Shown here piece after piece: positions 34,301 to 40,802 of a stretch of 64,000 nt of DNA. Under the pieces are notes generated by a model. That model did no database searches. It was given only the letters and a program-made list of their open reading frames with translations, and was not told the DNA's origin. Source of the DNA: Pogona vitticeps. Lineage: Eukaryota > Chordata > Lepidosauria > Squamata > Agamidae. The stretch lies in assembly GCF_051106095.1 (NCBI RefSeq), contig NC_135795.1:4456501-4520500 (forward strand). Reading direction: 5' to 3'. Position 1 is the stretch's first letter. Each line of letters starts with the position of its first letter. The translations under genes and the position numbers were made by a program.

Positions 34301-34452
34301 GGTCCCACCTCCAGGATCTCAAAGACATCACCCACAACGTGCATTACGAGCAGTACCGCGTGCGGCGCCTCAACGAGAGCAACCTGCCGGCCAATGACAC
34401 TGAGTGTCTGGTGCTGAACTCCGTCAACAGAGAGCCGGAGAGTCACCTTTGA
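5050..34452 (+). CDS. SEPTIN12: Septin-12-like GTPase, whole gene of nine coding exons
   Basis: Spliced gene whose nine coding exons total 1020 nt, giving 339 residues plus a TGA stop. Septins are GTP-binding proteins that polymerise into hetero-oligomeric filaments at membranes and the cytoskeleton; mammalian SEPTIN12 is testis-enriched and belongs to the sperm annulus. Seen here: P-loop GQSGLGKS (residues 54-61), G3 motif DTPGFG (110-115), G4 motif AKAD (192-195), and the septin unique element around [13 protein letters not shown] (about 263-275). There is no C-terminal coiled coil, as expected for the SEPTIN3 group. Phrases such as [36 protein letters not shown] and [10 protein letters not shown] match SEPTIN12 better than SEPTIN3 or SEPTIN9, judged from memory. 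All eight introns have GT/AG ends and phases fit. Intron sizes are about 6.3, 0.6, 7.1, 7.4, 1.4, 1.9, 2.6 and 1.1 kb. The upstream noncoding exon and promoter were not located. Confidence 0.93.
6097..6260. repeat. SINE-like repeat (GGTTCCCCTTGAC family), truncated
   Basis: AAAGGTAAAGGTTCCCCTTGAC..GTCCAGTCGTGTCCGACTC and GTGCGACTTAGACACGGAACG match the first half of the copy at 23941. Confidence 0.7.
6378..6400. repeat. (GA)n microsatellite
   Basis: A short pure GA run in SEPTIN12 intron 1. Confidence 0.9.
7446..8184. mobile_element. TIR DNA transposon (TA target), carrying a nested second element
   Basis: The ends are inverted repeats CAGTAGGATCCCCGTATC and GATATGGGGGTCCTACTC flanked by TA, typical of the Tc1/mariner-pogo superfamily. 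It has no coding capacity and lies in SEPTIN12 intron 1. Another element occupies 7601-8006 inside it. Confidence 0.7.
7601..8006. mobile_element. TIR element family CAGTGGTGCC, 406 bp, nested
   Basis: It begins CAGTGGTGCCTCGCTAGAC and ends with the inverted copy GTCTAGCGAGGCACCATTG, flanked by TA on both sides. It is internally palindromic (TCGCTAGACA repeats), noncoding, and inserted in the older element at 7446-8184. Confidence 0.85.
8190..9158. other. Unclassified intron 1 DNA
   Basis: No recognisable element. It has a T-run at 8519-8537 and scattered purine-rich stretches. Confidence 0.5.
9160..9440 (-). mobile_element. Diverged RTE-type LINE 3' end, non-BovB subfamily
   Basis: The reverse strand encodes [20 protein letters not shown] and [19 protein letters not shown], clearly RTE-like but distinct from the BovB copies here. 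The same subfamily recurs at 37855, 54565 and 60005. Confidence 0.75.
9500..9726. mobile_element. TIR element family CAGTGGTGCC, 227 bp short form
   Basis: Same ends and TA target sites as the copy at 7601, but about half the length, so it is an internally shortened derivative. Confidence 0.85.
10930..11056. mobile_element. hAT-like palindromic element
   Basis: GGTTCCCAACCTTGGGTCC..CAGATGTTCTTGGAC at the left and its inverse GAACATCTGGAGACCCAAGG..TTGGGAAC at the right. It could fold into a near-complete hairpin. Assignment to hAT is inferred from end style. Confidence 0.65.
11145..11360. mobile_element. Probable TIR element related to that at 7446
   Basis: TA/CAGTCGGACCCCTGTATCCATG resembles the 7446 end. 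The inner part TTTCTAGGATTTTTCTTTTAAG also echoes it, and GTGTGGATACCC near 11340 resembles the inverted end. The right border is approximate. Confidence 0.45.
11526..11651 (+). CDS. SEPTIN12: SEPTIN12 coding exon 2, P-loop
   Basis: Acceptor TTCCAG ends at 11525 and donor GTAAGA starts at 11652. Entry phase 1 completes Gly54. The exon encodes the P-loop GQSGLGKST and the switch I region through [14 protein letters not shown]. Confidence 0.95.
11829..12190. mobile_element. Related TIR element in SEPTIN12 intron 2
   Basis: It starts TA/CAGTGGTGCCCCGCTTGACGAC and shows the same style of internal palindromes (GCTGATCGTCGTAAAGCG). The right end is degraded and placed only approximately. It fills over half of the 622-bp intron and ends about 85 bp before exon 3. 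Confidence 0.6.
12274..12355 (+). CDS. SEPTIN12: SEPTIN12 coding exon 3, G3 motif
   Basis: An 82-nt exon with acceptor CCCGATAG ending at 12273 and donor GTACGT at 12356. It encodes [13 protein letters not shown] and the [13 protein letters not shown] switch II region. The acceptor tract is short and interrupted, and a transposon fills most of the intron just upstream. Confidence 0.94.
12895..13435 (+). repeat. 5' LTR of the Gmr1-like element
   Basis: 541 bp with TGT/ACA ends. It carries a TATATATA stretch near 12996-13006 that could serve as the core promoter and an AATAAA near 13312. It is almost identical to the LTR at 18616. Confidence 0.95.
13441..13460 (+). promoter_or_regulatory. Primer binding site candidate
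   Basis: Starting five bases after the left LTR is a TGG-initial sequence (TGGTGTCCAGCGTG and onward). A tRNA 3' end (CCA) could pair with it. The tRNA species was not identified. Confidence 0.6.
13874..18340 (+). CDS. Gag-pol frame of the Gmr1-like element (fossil treated as an element part)
   Basis: A single frame of 1488 codons. Parts in order, with approximate residues: charged, coiled-coil-prone gag N-terminus (1-110); gag core (115-290); zinc knuckle CYFCQGKGH type (about 350-363); protease-like region (about 425-540); integrase with HHCC zinc domain (about 645-690) and catalytic core (about 710-850); reverse transcriptase with FCVDYRKLN (about 1117) and YIDDI (about 1218); RNase H starting near TDASNSG (about 1368) and ending at LSRRPEE. 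Gag and pol in one frame and integrase before reverse transcriptase fit the Gmr1-like group. It is not a host gene. Confidence 0.93.
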   Translation: MPLTRSQVADMSEVKDPQIDQGSEEEFGSVQGDSTGEQDPELRKILIAQQHELRVREMEERLERERRQFEIERLEREERLEREKIALEKERMAYELRKLEMMNQNNNNNRDSEGGQLSKADLKKFPVYHKGDCPEVFFSLVERAFVDFSVRETEKMTIMRSLISGSLAEVYAEMPEELMKDFAEFKKLVFARHGINAEQLRQRFRSLTKKPEQTFTQVGAQLVRLLEKWLSQEGTETYEQLKDLIALEQFYSVLHGELKFQVRERKPKSVAAAAEIADFISQIRKPLGEGKSVGKPKETYSKYSQGPGKNQQGGGAHGEGKPSDMKLRPQILEGKPKQDERESKYTRKCYFCQGKGHLISECEKLKQLKGMVPQNSSGTKPKAVFCVQKEQGSVSLREPVAMATQSGTATSADQAEENGPLVEVKRCLLVKTDSQLFETAGVDVGILDRQYRGLRDTCSQVTLCHPDIIPREFIIPNESMKVAGIEGQVISLPVAEVPVNFQGWRGDWRLAISSTLPAAVLVGNDLAEHVKRVLVITRSQATTGTVQGGNDEPETEAEGSSEAVVETLTTDSRFGQEQKADATLQKCFEQVTDAQLTPETPVRFLEKKGILYRETLRNISKGGDGIRSQLVVPEKYRPMILQRGHSDMFAAHLGVNKTQQRITQNFYWPDIGKQIREFCKQCDVCQRQGNNRDRTKAKLCPLPVIDTPFKCIGVDIVGPLPKATKRGNRFILTIVDHATRYPEAIPLANIETNTVADALVGYMSRMGFASEIITDLGASFTSKLMKRLWQICGIKHKETTAYHPESNGLTEKFNGTLMRMIRAFLAENPNNWDQKLQSLLVAYRSVPQASTGFSPFELLFGKGVKGPLDLIEQGWEQITQDDPQDVVTYIDTLMNDLRRNLELAAENLQAQKVRQKTWYDHKARERHFDPGEEVLWLRPCRENKLQLKWAGPYRVISKMSDLNYLIEQEENQARRVVHVNALKPYYRGEQRVLFAIKAAESEEAELPFWEGRGEVKYNPEEVKISPALTQDQQQELKMLLSKYQQVFSNKPGIVKGVMHRIHTGDAPPQAVSPYRVTGPYRDKVRKELDEMLRENIIVPSSSPWSSPIVLVDKPDGSIRFCVDYRKLNRVTTPDAYPMPRLDNLIETIGGCRFISSLDLVKGYWQLRIDPRDQEKTAFCSPFGLYEFRVLSFGLRNAPATFQRLMDQTLAGLSDFTVAYIDDIGIFSNTWEDHLIHLELVLQRLSAAGLTVKASKCQLGSPEIKYLGHMVGGGMIKPLEAKIEAVRDWPRPNTKKKVKSFLGLVGYYRKFIPRFSEIAAPLTDLTKKTADDRIPWTSDCEAAFQRLKEALINYPVLRAPDFDREFIIYTDASNSGVGAVLCQEDENGDQHPVSYLSRKLQKGERHLATVEKECLAIVYAIQKAKPYIWGRHFILCTDHSPLQWLKTMKTHNSKLMRWALNLQDYDFEVKVVRGSVNCVADALSRRPEE
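18341..18615 (+). other. Untranslated 3' region and polypurine tract of the element
   Basis: A noncoding AT-rich stretch between the pol stop and the right LTR. The last 12 bases or so (AAAGAGGGGAGG) form the expected polypurine primer for plus-strand synthesis. Confidence 0.75.
18616..19156 (+). repeat. 3' LTR of the Gmr1-like element
   Basis: 541 bp, the same length as the left LTR and nearly identical. It ends GTCACA and is followed by the TCGG target duplication. Confidence 0.95.
19185..19265. mobile_element. Short palindromic element (GGACTACAGCTCCCAT)
   Basis: GTTGGACTACAGCTCCCAT and, inverted, ATGGGAGTTGCAACCCAAC flank a 35-bp centre. It resembles common short noncoding TIR repeats of reptiles. 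Confidence 0.4.
19441..19578 (+). CDS. SEPTIN12: SEPTIN12 coding exon 4
   Basis: Acceptor CTGTCATAG ends at 19440 and donor GTAAGT starts at 19579. It encodes [32 protein letters not shown] and YFVPPTGH. It follows the 7.1 kb intron that carries the LTR retrotransposon. The codon split into the next exon reads Trp169, where SEPTIN12 and SEPTIN3 of mammals have Cys or Ser. Confidence 0.95.
20065..20272 (-). repeat. tRNA-derived SINE
   Basis: GTCGAGTCAGAACCGACTCAG..CCTAACAGCGTTTTCATGGC, then GAGTGGGGATGAAAACCCTG and CAGTCCATCACTCGGTCCCC. The order fits a reptile tRNA-SINE read from its tail. Assignment from memory. Confidence 0.55.
20471..21120 (-). mobile_element. BovB (RTE) LINE 3' end
   Basis: The reverse strand encodes the BovB reverse-transcriptase C-terminus, for example [13 protein letters not shown] and [19 protein letters not shown]. 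The 3' end shows the (GTT)n-type tail GTTGTTGTTGTTTAG. It is 5'-truncated, as usual for LINEs, and lies in SEPTIN12 intron 4. Confidence 0.9.
21590..21870 (+). repeat. Two tandem tRNA-SINE fragments
   Basis: CAGAGCCAGAAGGCGGGAGCTC..AGTTTCCCC and GGAGCCAGAAGTTGGGGAG..TTCGATTCC are box B-like. Each is followed by AGAAGAGCCAGCCTGGG..GGCCTTGGGCCAG, and the two units lie head to tail. Confidence 0.55.
22942..23225. repeat. Solo-LTR-like family TGTTG..CAACA, partial copy 3
   Basis: Left half, starting TGTTGCAGAGTTTTGAATTTC, with CAGAGTAGACCACCCC and GACAGTCTCAAGCGCTCAC. The right half has been lost or diverged. Confidence 0.6.
23725..23940 (-). mobile_element. CR1 LINE 3' end
   Basis: TAGAATCCTAGGATCATGGAG..TTGGAAGGGACC is the reverse complement of the CR1 3' end, followed by CATCGAGTCCAACCCC and CTTTTCCTGATATTCAGCC. 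It lies in SEPTIN12 intron 4. Confidence 0.85.
23941..24290. repeat. SINE-like repeat (GGTTCCCCTTGAC family), near full length
   Basis: It begins AGATAAAGGTTCCCCTTGAC. Near 24198 it contains GGATTCGATCTTACGACG, which resembles a reversed tRNA box B, and it ends in a GCCACCACATCCC segment. This suggests a tRNA-derived head on the minus strand. It adjoins a CR1 tail. Confidence 0.65.
24480..26560. other. Unclassified intron 4 DNA
   Basis: About 2 kb without a recognisable gene or repeat on either strand. Confidence 0.45.
26562..26795. mobile_element. hAT-like palindromic element, interrupted
   Basis: The left arm CCAGATGTTCTTGGACTAC and the right arm AACATCTGGGGACCCAAGG..GGGAACCACTG are separated by about 120 bp of unrelated AT-rich sequence. 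Confidence 0.55.
27011..27128 (+). CDS. SEPTIN12: SEPTIN12 coding exon 5, G4 motif
   Basis: Acceptor TCTCCCTCAG ends at 27010 and donor GTAAGA starts at 27129. It encodes [17 protein letters not shown], then the guanine-specificity motif AKAD, and ends in phase 0 after EEFRQR-type sequence (EERAEFRQR). Confidence 0.95.
27432..27942. mobile_element. TIR element CCGTATTTTTCCGTGTATAAGA, split by a LINE tail
   Basis: Its ends, CCGTATTTTTCCGTGTATAAG and CTTATACACAGAAAAATACGG, are inverted repeats. Comparison with the 254-bp copy at 30024 shows about 250 bp of extra sequence (about 27665-27914) inside this one. Confidence 0.8.
27665..27914 (+). repeat. LINE 3' end (CR1/L3-like), inserted in a TIR element
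   Basis: It contains the vertebrate LINE tail phrase GCCGCTCAGAGTGGT..GGGCGGGATATAAATC followed by (AAAT)n. Family assignment is from memory and tentative. Confidence 0.55.
27951..28027. repeat. (TTTC)n microsatellite
   Basis: About 77 bp with one interruption, starting 8 bp after the TIR element end at 27942. Confidence 0.95.
28498..28593 (+). CDS. SEPTIN12: SEPTIN12 coding exon 6
   Basis: A 96-nt phase-0 exon of 32 codons with acceptor TCTCTGCAG and donor GTAGGT. It encodes [15 protein letters not shown] and the acidic [10 protein letters not shown] stretch typical of the septin GTPase domain. Confidence 0.95.
29082..29597 (-). mobile_element. BovB (RTE) LINE 3' end, internally deleted
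   Basis: The reverse strand reads [20 protein letters not shown] and [15 protein letters not shown]. About 80 bp present in the other copies is missing near 29285. It lies in SEPTIN12 intron 6. Confidence 0.88.
30024..30277. mobile_element. TIR element CCATATTTTTCCGTATATAAGAC, 254 bp
   Basis: Inverted ends CCATATTTTTCCGTATATAAG and CTTATACACGGAAATATGG. The interior matches 27480-27665, including AAGTGTAGGGGGAAAGGGATC. It is the uninterrupted copy of the family. Confidence 0.8.
30496..30592 (+). CDS. SEPTIN12: SEPTIN12 coding exon 7, septin unique element
   Basis: Acceptor AATCCAG ends at 30495 and donor GTAACG starts at 30593. It encodes [18 protein letters not shown] and [10 protein letters not shown], the start of the septin unique element. 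Confidence 0.95.
30885..31185 (+). repeat. Two tandem tRNA-derived SINEs
   Basis: Units at about 30900-31025 and 31040-31185 share GAGCCAGAGGTTGGGAGT (box B-like), GCCTCCTTGACAGGGG and GATGATC. They lie in SEPTIN12 intron 7. Confidence 0.7.
31287..31350. repeat. (CA)n microsatellite
   Basis: About 64 bp of CA with a single G and one extra A, in SEPTIN12 intron 7. Confidence 0.95.
31660..33140. other. AT-rich intron 7 DNA
   Basis: T-rich with several oligo-T and oligo-A runs. The motif TTTACCAGCAAGGGGATG..GGCAAAGGTTTTGAAAA at 32360-32402 recurs weakly at 33519-33560 (TTACCAGCAAGTGG..GCCAAAGGTTTTTAAAA), in both places just after an ATTC/ATCC tract. Confidence 0.45.
33174..33225 (+). CDS. SEPTIN12: SEPTIN12 coding exon 8 (52 nt)
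   Basis: A very small exon with acceptor TTGCTTTTCAG and donor GTGAGC at 33226, encoding [18 protein letters not shown] 250-bp (ATCC)n array begins only about 24 nt after the donor. Confidence 0.94.
33250..33502. repeat. (ATCC)n microsatellite, long
   Basis: About 250 bp with GCAT, GCCC and ACCC variants in the first half and a pure array in the second. It begins about 24 bp after the donor of SEPTIN12 exon 8. Confidence 0.95.
33838..33990 (+). repeat. tRNA-derived SINE
   Basis: GCTGCGTAGCTCAGTGGCT (box A-like), an anticodon-stem-like CTGGCTGGGGAGCCAG, then GGTTGGGAGTTCAG (box B-like) and the shared GGCTCCTTGAGAAGGGGCTG body. It lies in SEPTIN12 intron 8. Confidence 0.75.
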
Positions 34453-35540
34453 GCGGCAGGGATGCGGCGTGGCTTCCCTTGTCGCCTCCTCCACCTCAGT
34501 GTCCCATCCCTTCGATAGCTCCTGCAGACTGATTTCGCCCCCCGCTCCTGCTCCGTCCCAGCTGCAAACGGCGAGTACCGACTTCCGGAGAGGCCTCCCG
34601 CCACTTTGGCACCGATCCCGTTCTAAGCACAAGTAGCGCCGTTGACTTCAAAACCTCCGCCTCCTTGCCGGGCCCCTCGGCGTCCAGCTGTCTCCCGGAG
34701 AAGTCCACGCCTCGGAGGAAGAGGAGCTTCAGATGGAGGAGATGACCCGGCCACCTCCCGTCCCTACACGGGATCAGGCCTTACCTTCTCAACCAAGCAC
34801 CGTCTTTGGCGTCTTGAAAGTCCTCCTCGAAGGATGATGTGTCCTGCTTCCGGGCCCCAGAGCTGAGGCGTCAGCCCCATGTCTTGGTCTGAGCATCCTT
34901 GAAGCCCCAGGTGTATCTCAAGGAAACCTCAAGGGGTGCCCCATTTCCCCTCAGCTTCTGACTATCTCCAGTCTTCCCTCGATCAAACTGATGGTGGCCC
35001 TGGAACAATTTCTCATCCGGCCTCTTGGGTGGGCGAAGGAGGCCGAGACCTCTCCAACGGGCTGAAAAAGCTCAGCTGACCCTCTGCAAGAGCCAGGAAG
35101 GGCCTCCGTTTTCCATTTCAGACTCCTCCAGGCGAGGACGGGCACCCCTCGAAGAGTCGAAAAGTGGCCTTCCGAGAAAATATGGAGCTCCCAGCATCCT
35201 TTTTTTTTTTTAACACCTGCGTTGTTTTCCATGGCTTGTAAGGATTTGGAGCGGGAAGGGATGGTTTCAAAGCTTCGGTGTGAGAGGTGGTTGTGACGGA
35301 GAAGCCCGGAATGGTCCATGGCCTTGAAGCGCCTGCCCGCCCTCTCTCTGTGTCTCTCTCACCCCACAGAAAAAGGGGGATTTTAGAGCAGACCTTTTGC
35401 AGCGGGTCCATTGTTAATGCAAGCGCCGTCTGGGAAAACTCTATCTGCTGGAAACGACTTCTATCGGATGGTATTTACACCCTTGGGCAGGTTGTGAGTC
35501 ACCGGTTTACATATTAAAGAGCAATTTAGAAAGGTGTCTC
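34302..35540 (+). CDS. SEPTIN12: SEPTIN12 terminal exon (coding to 34452, then 3' UTR)
   Basis: Acceptor TTTCCCAG ends at 34301. The coding part encodes [19 protein letters not shown] and a short tail ending in PESHL before the TGA at 34450-34452. The tail lacks the extension of human SEPTIN12 (358 residues) and has no coiled coil. The 3' UTR probably runs about 1.1 kb to the ATTAAA at 35513. Confidence 0.9.
35513..35518 (+). promoter_or_regulatory. Probable polyadenylation signal of SEPTIN12
   Basis: ATTAAA lies about 1060 nt after the stop codon and is the best signal I see before repeat sequence starts near 35690. The cleavage site is inferred at about 35530-35545. Confidence 0.55.
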
Positions 35541-35689
35541 TTTTTTGACCTGGCGTGCCTTTGAACCTTCTTGTAAGCGGAGCTTCCTCCCAGTGCTGTC
35601 TGGTGAGGTGGAGTAACTGAGGCAAAGGCCTCGTAGTACAAACATCACACACGGCCACCCCCTCAAACCCCTTCAGCATGACACTGAGG

Positions 35690-36103
35690 GCACAGTTACA
35701 GTGTGAAAATAAATCGGAAAATGGATCGGGGTTTTGGAGTTGGTTTAAAGTCACGTGGCAGTCACATGGTTTTTTGGGTCGGTGTGTGTATCCTCATAAG
35801 AAAACTTTTACTCCATTTTAAAACTGTGCTATATATCGGTCAAGAGGGCTCTGTGAGCTTTTAAAATTGTTGCCTTTAAGGCTTTGTCCTGCACCTGTCT
35901 GGCCTCACACTGGCTGCCTCTTACAGCCACTAGTTGCTATTGCTGTGGTGTAATTTTTTTTATTTCTTGCAGTCTGGCATAGCGCTAGTTCTGTATGACA
36001 GATAGGAAAAAATTAAAACAGATCACCGTGCAAGCTTTCCCTGTAGCGGAACAAACTCACAACACAGACGGAGACATATACACACATATGGAGGGGGAAG
36101 AAG

Positions 36104-36134
<31 letters not shown>

Positions 36135-36520
36135 CACCCAGGACTGGTGAGTGGGAAGGCCGATCTGTGAGTGGCAAAGCAAAATTGCTTAGAGACATTG
36201 AGAAGATCAGCAGCTTCTGGGAGGCTTCGCCTCTCCCGACCTTTCTCTCAGCTCAGACTGCCATGTTTCCCTGCAGCCCGAAACCATGATCCTGGCATCC
36301 ATTTCCCCACAGACACAATTTACACTAACGGAGGTGAGCACACGTGCCGAAACAATTCAAAATAAGTCAATTTCACCAGCAGTTTAAGATAAGCAGACAA
36401 GTAAAAATCTCTCGTTTCCCAGCCAAACAACACGTTTTCCTGACAAATCGCTCTGCGTCGTGGAGTCAGAATTTTTAAAATCGATTTCAGATATGCTGAA
36501 CCTGATCCAAAACTAGGTTT
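35690..36520. repeat. Unclassified long repeat, right copy
   Basis: It begins about 150 bp after the SEPTIN12 polyadenylation signal and matches the copy at 3025 with scattered gaps. It contains a (GA)n run at 36104-36128 that the other copy lacks. Confidence 0.6.
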
Positions 36521-37850
36521 GTTTGTTTTTGAGGTGTAACTGCGGCCTGAATTTCTACAGGAAAATACATACTACGGGTGCTTTACTCATAGGCAACCCT
36601 ATGTAAGTGTGTGTGCTGGGCGGGGGAGTAATAAATCCCTCACCCACAATCGAAGAATAGGCACTTTCCCACCTCAGAGCACAAACCATCCCCGTTTTTA
36701 TTTTTGATCCCCATACTGCTTTTCTGAGTTTTGCGTCCTCCTCAGCTCCTTTCCTCTCGTCCCCTTTCTTGGCTTTGCTCATGAGTAAAGGAAAACGCCC
36801 AAGAGTGCAGGGCCGGCCCTACTGTTGGGTAACATGTGACACCTGCTTCAGGTAGCAAACGCCAGGAGGCAATTTTAGAGTCCGTGAACCCAGAAGCTGC
36901 CTCTTGCTGTAATTCCACGGAAATCCTGTCATTTCTCCAGAAAAAAAAAATTGTGCTTCTTGTTCCAGTTTGCCCCCAACGTCTGTGCCTGCACACATAA
37001 ACCCCACACCCTAAAAATTGGAGCTGTTCTGCACAACGACAGCTCTTCGTACTCAAATCCGGGCGCAAATTCTTTATTCATTTCCGCAGCTCAGGCCTTG
37101 GAAGTCGACAACAGCTGGTAATTGTCGGAGGAGAAACACACAAACACACACCCTGACGTCAAGGGCAGGCCCGAGCGATCCCGTGAACTTTTTGAACTTT
37201 GTGGGTTTTATTTTGTTTTACTAGATGCAGAAGAAATGTCAGGCGGGGAGGCAGCTGGGCTTGTGACCCTCGAGAATTGTTTCCAGAGAGGCAGCCATTA
37301 ATGGAAAGCAAATGGGGTTTTGCCTCTAATTTTTGGGCTACAGCTTAGCATCTTTTAATGGGCTGGCTGGATCTGGCCCAAAGCAAAAGCAGATTGGGAG
37401 CAGGGAGAGAATGAGCTCATTTCTGATCCTCTCTCCGGAAAGTAGAAGCGCCCCTTATTTAGAGGCACAAGTTTATCTTTTTAAAAAATCACCTCTAGTT
37501 AGCTGTTCCTTCCCAAGCTTCGTTTCTTGCACAACAACCTTGCGGAACGGATCAGGTTAAGAGAGGCAGCGGGCCGAGGCTCACCTACAAAAAGCCAAAG
37601 CTTGGACGCAACTAGTTACAAAGAACTAGTTACTTCTCACGGCTTCCCGAACCCAAGAGCAAAAGGGCAATGGGATTGCATGAGGTCTAGAAACCTAACA
37701 ATTTGACTTCTTTTGGGGTCGTAAGACGAGTTTGGCTCAAGACGTTCCCTTGTACTCTCTAGCCAAGGGGAGAAGGGTCTCCCATTTCTAGAGGGCTTCC
37801 AACACCCCTCGGCACCCTCCCCCTTAAAGAAATAAAACCAGTTTTGGTGA
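36521..37850. other. Unclassified intergenic DNA
   Basis: No gene or repeat recognised between the SEPTIN12 end and the RTE fragment. Confidence 0.45.
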
Positions 37851-37854
37851 CAAG

Positions 37855-38110
37855 GGAGCATAAGCTGAACTATCTCTTGTCCTACTTTGGGCACATCCTG
37901 AGAAGACAGGATTTTCGAGAAAAGACAATAACGCTGGAAAAGTGGAAGGCAGCAGGAAAAGAGGAAGACTAAACATGAGATGGTTTGATTTCCTAAAGGA
38001 AGCCATGGCTTTTTGAGTTTGCAGATGCTGAGCAGGGCTATTGAGGAGAGGACAGATTGGAGATCCCTCATTCATAGGCTTATCCTTAGTTGGGGGTGAC
38101 AACAGCAACG
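37855..38110 (+). mobile_element. Diverged RTE-type LINE 3' end
   Basis: The + strand carries CTACTTTGGGCACATCCTGAG and a lysine-rich segment matching 9160-9440 in reverse, then a (CAA)n-like tail at 38100-38128. Confidence 0.65.
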
Positions 38111-38184
38111 GAAACAACAGCAACAACAGGGAGCATGAGAGGGCCTTTCTATTTATTTATTTTTTAAGGAGCTCTGCATTTTTG

Positions 38185-38185
<1 letters not shown>

Positions 38186-38252
<67 letters not shown>
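38186..38252. repeat. (TA)n microsatellite
   Basis: About 66 bp of pure TA, able to form a cruciform. Confidence 0.95.
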
Positions 38253-38254
<2 letters not shown>

Positions 38255-38344
38255 TGAGAATTTCAGGAGCAGGTGCGGTCCTTCGAGGGCCGTAGATGGC
38301 CTCCAGACCTCTCTGGTCGGTTGCTCACCTTCGATCGACAGCCA

Positions 38345-38585
38345 ACATGGTGTGGCGGCTGGAGTGTTGGGACTAAAATAATGCAGATCTGGGTTCAAAT
38401 CCTGACTCAGCCATGAATTCACAGGATGGAGGGCCTTGGGCCAGTAGCTGTCTCTCCTCCTCACCTATTCCTAGCGTTGTTGTGAGGAGAATGTGAAGAG
38501 GAGGACAAGCCGTGTGGGTTGCCTTGAGGGCGCTGGAGGAGTGCTGGAATAGAAACGGAACAACAGAATAAAGAAATGTTATCCC
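38345..38585 (+). repeat. tRNA-derived SINE
   Basis: GGCTGGAGTGTTGGGACTA, box B-like TGGGTTCAAATCC, then CTCAGCCATGAATTCACAGG, GGGCCTTGGGCCAGTAGC and GTTGTTGTGAGGAGAATG. This is the order of a widespread squamate SINE. Confidence 0.75.
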
Positions 38586-39401
38586 ATTGGAAGGACAATG
38601 GTTATGGAGTCAGTTTGTAAAGCAAGACACACGGGCCCCATAATTACCTCATAATCCCATAGGATGAGGTCATAAGCAGCCTCAGAATCAAAATCTCAGG
38701 GAGTTCTGTAGCTAAGTGGACGTGGCCAAAGAAGACCACGAAGAAGACGGGAGCAAAGGACACCCACCTGAAACCGTAGTGGAAGGAGTTAAAAGGTGAG
38801 GCGAAAAACCTAAATGAGTATTTGGTGGGGTCATTTCTTCGACTGTGTTGAACATGCTTCTTGCAGTGTAAATAGTGACACAACACAGTGGCCGAAATCC
38901 TGTTCATGCAGCTATGCTGCATAAGGCCGGTGATATCACCAGTCACTGCCATTCTTTGAAAAGAGAAAATTAAAAAATTTAATTGAAAATAAGACATTTC
39001 CAGCAACCCACCCCCAGGTCCTGAGGCTCCCGTGAGATCCTTTCCATCATGGGGAAGCTGTTGGGAGCTGCAGGAATAAGGAGGAAGTCTTTGATTTCCC
39101 AAAAATCACTCCAGGCCAGATGACTTTACCACTGGCAGCGATTTCCAGAAGTTAGATTCCCCTCCACCCCATAACACACACACACCCAATGACTTTGCCA
39201 TGAGGAAAGAAGGGTACCAGAGGAGCATAGGGAACTTTGGAAAAGGGATTAGAAAGTTCTTATTTCCCCCCAAAAATAATCACTGCACCTGATGACGTCA
39301 TCAGCCTTATGCAACGTAACTTACGCAACAGGATTTCAGCAACAACATTCTGCATAGCCCTGGGACTACACATGGGAAACCCTCTTTACTATAATCCACT
39401 G

Positions 39402-39535
39402 ATTCCCAGCCTTGGGTAACCCAGATGTTTTTGGACTAAAACTCCCAGAAGCCTTCACTACTAGCTGTGTTCGCCCAGATTTCTGGGAGTTGTAGTCCAA
39501 GACCAACTGAGTTACTCAAGGTTAGGAACCAGTGC
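39402..39535. mobile_element. hAT-like palindromic element
   Basis: GATTCCCAGCCTTGGGTAAC at the left and CTCAAGGTTAGGAACCAGTG at the right, with TTTTTGGACTAAAACTCCC and its inverse in between. Confidence 0.55.
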
Positions 39536-40689
39536 TTGAAAAATCCCTTAATGTCCAAACAAGAACTTTAAACATATGGAACCAGAGTCTGGTTAAAACA
39601 AACAAAACAGTTTGACTGGGGTTCCCAGACTCCCCTGGTTGGGGATTCTGGAATTGTAGTCACTTTATCTTCTTGCAAAAGCTTGAGGTTTATCCAGAGA
39701 TGGAAACTTTAGCAGCCTGTGAATCTCTCTGTCCTCCTCTTCAACCCCCCCCTTTTTTTCCTCAAAAGTATGTTTCTAGCCGTGATGACTTAAGTAATTT
39801 TTTTTAAAAAAACAGTCCTGGCCTTTTCTCCAAAATTGGGGTGGAGCATGGCATTTGCATCCAAAAGTAGATTAAACAAGGCTTCGCACGCAAATGTGTG
39901 CACAGATAAACAAATTTTATTAAAAGGAGCTGGCCATTTTAGAGGGTTTTTCAAACCAACACACTTCTTCAAGAAACGATACGTCGGCCATGAAAATGTC
40001 CCTTTTTTAATTATTATTAATTCGCAGGATTTGTCCAGAACTGGGTTTCACCCTGTTATTGCAAAAAGAAAAGGCTGTTTGAATGAAGTCCTCTGGACGA
40101 GAGCCAAGAATGTTTTTGGAACTCCTTTTTTTTTTCTTGTTTTCATTCCCGAGTTCCAAGATGAGGTCAACACAAGCCACACCTAAATGTAAAAACCAAG
40201 TGACTTCGTTCTTCAGCCGTTTTTTCTCGGGCTTGCCGTCTTGTTTGCTCTGAGAACAAAAGAGCCTTAAGGCATCGCTTCGGCCCTCTCCCTAACAGGG
40301 GTGTTGTTCGATTATGGTCTGGTTTCAGTTTGCGCAACCCGGGGAGAAGGGAGGTGCATTGTTTCTTGAATTCTTGCAAGACCTTTGGACTGGACTTTGC
40401 AGAGCGAGCAGCCTGGAGTGGGGTGGGTGCTTTGCCCCTCTGAGTCCGTCCGTCTTGCTACGGTACAAATCTCAGTCATTGTGGTTAGACCGGCGGGAAA
40501 CATGCTGCGTAGCCTGATTATTTATTTATTTAACTTTTAACATATGTTGAGTGTGGTCACACATGAACCAGTTCCACCCCTATGGCACCCTAGGGTACAA
40601 TCAGGCAGTTGCACTGGCGCATACTTGATCGCACCTGGAAAGATCTCTTCAAGGTCAAGCGATCTTTCTTAAAGCAGCCTTTTTGTCTA

Positions 40690-40802
40690 CCAAGGAATGA
40701 CTTTGATGGTATTCCTGCACTGAACAGCGGGTTGGACTTGATGACCTCGTAGATCCCTTCCAACTTCAGTTTTTCTATGATTTCTATGAACTCTATGATT
40801 CC
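40690..40802 (+). mobile_element. CR1 LINE 3' end
   Basis: GGGTTGGACTTGATGACCTCG..CTTCCAACT, then the octamer-like tail TTCTATGATTTCTATGAAC. Severely 5'-truncated. Confidence 0.8.
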
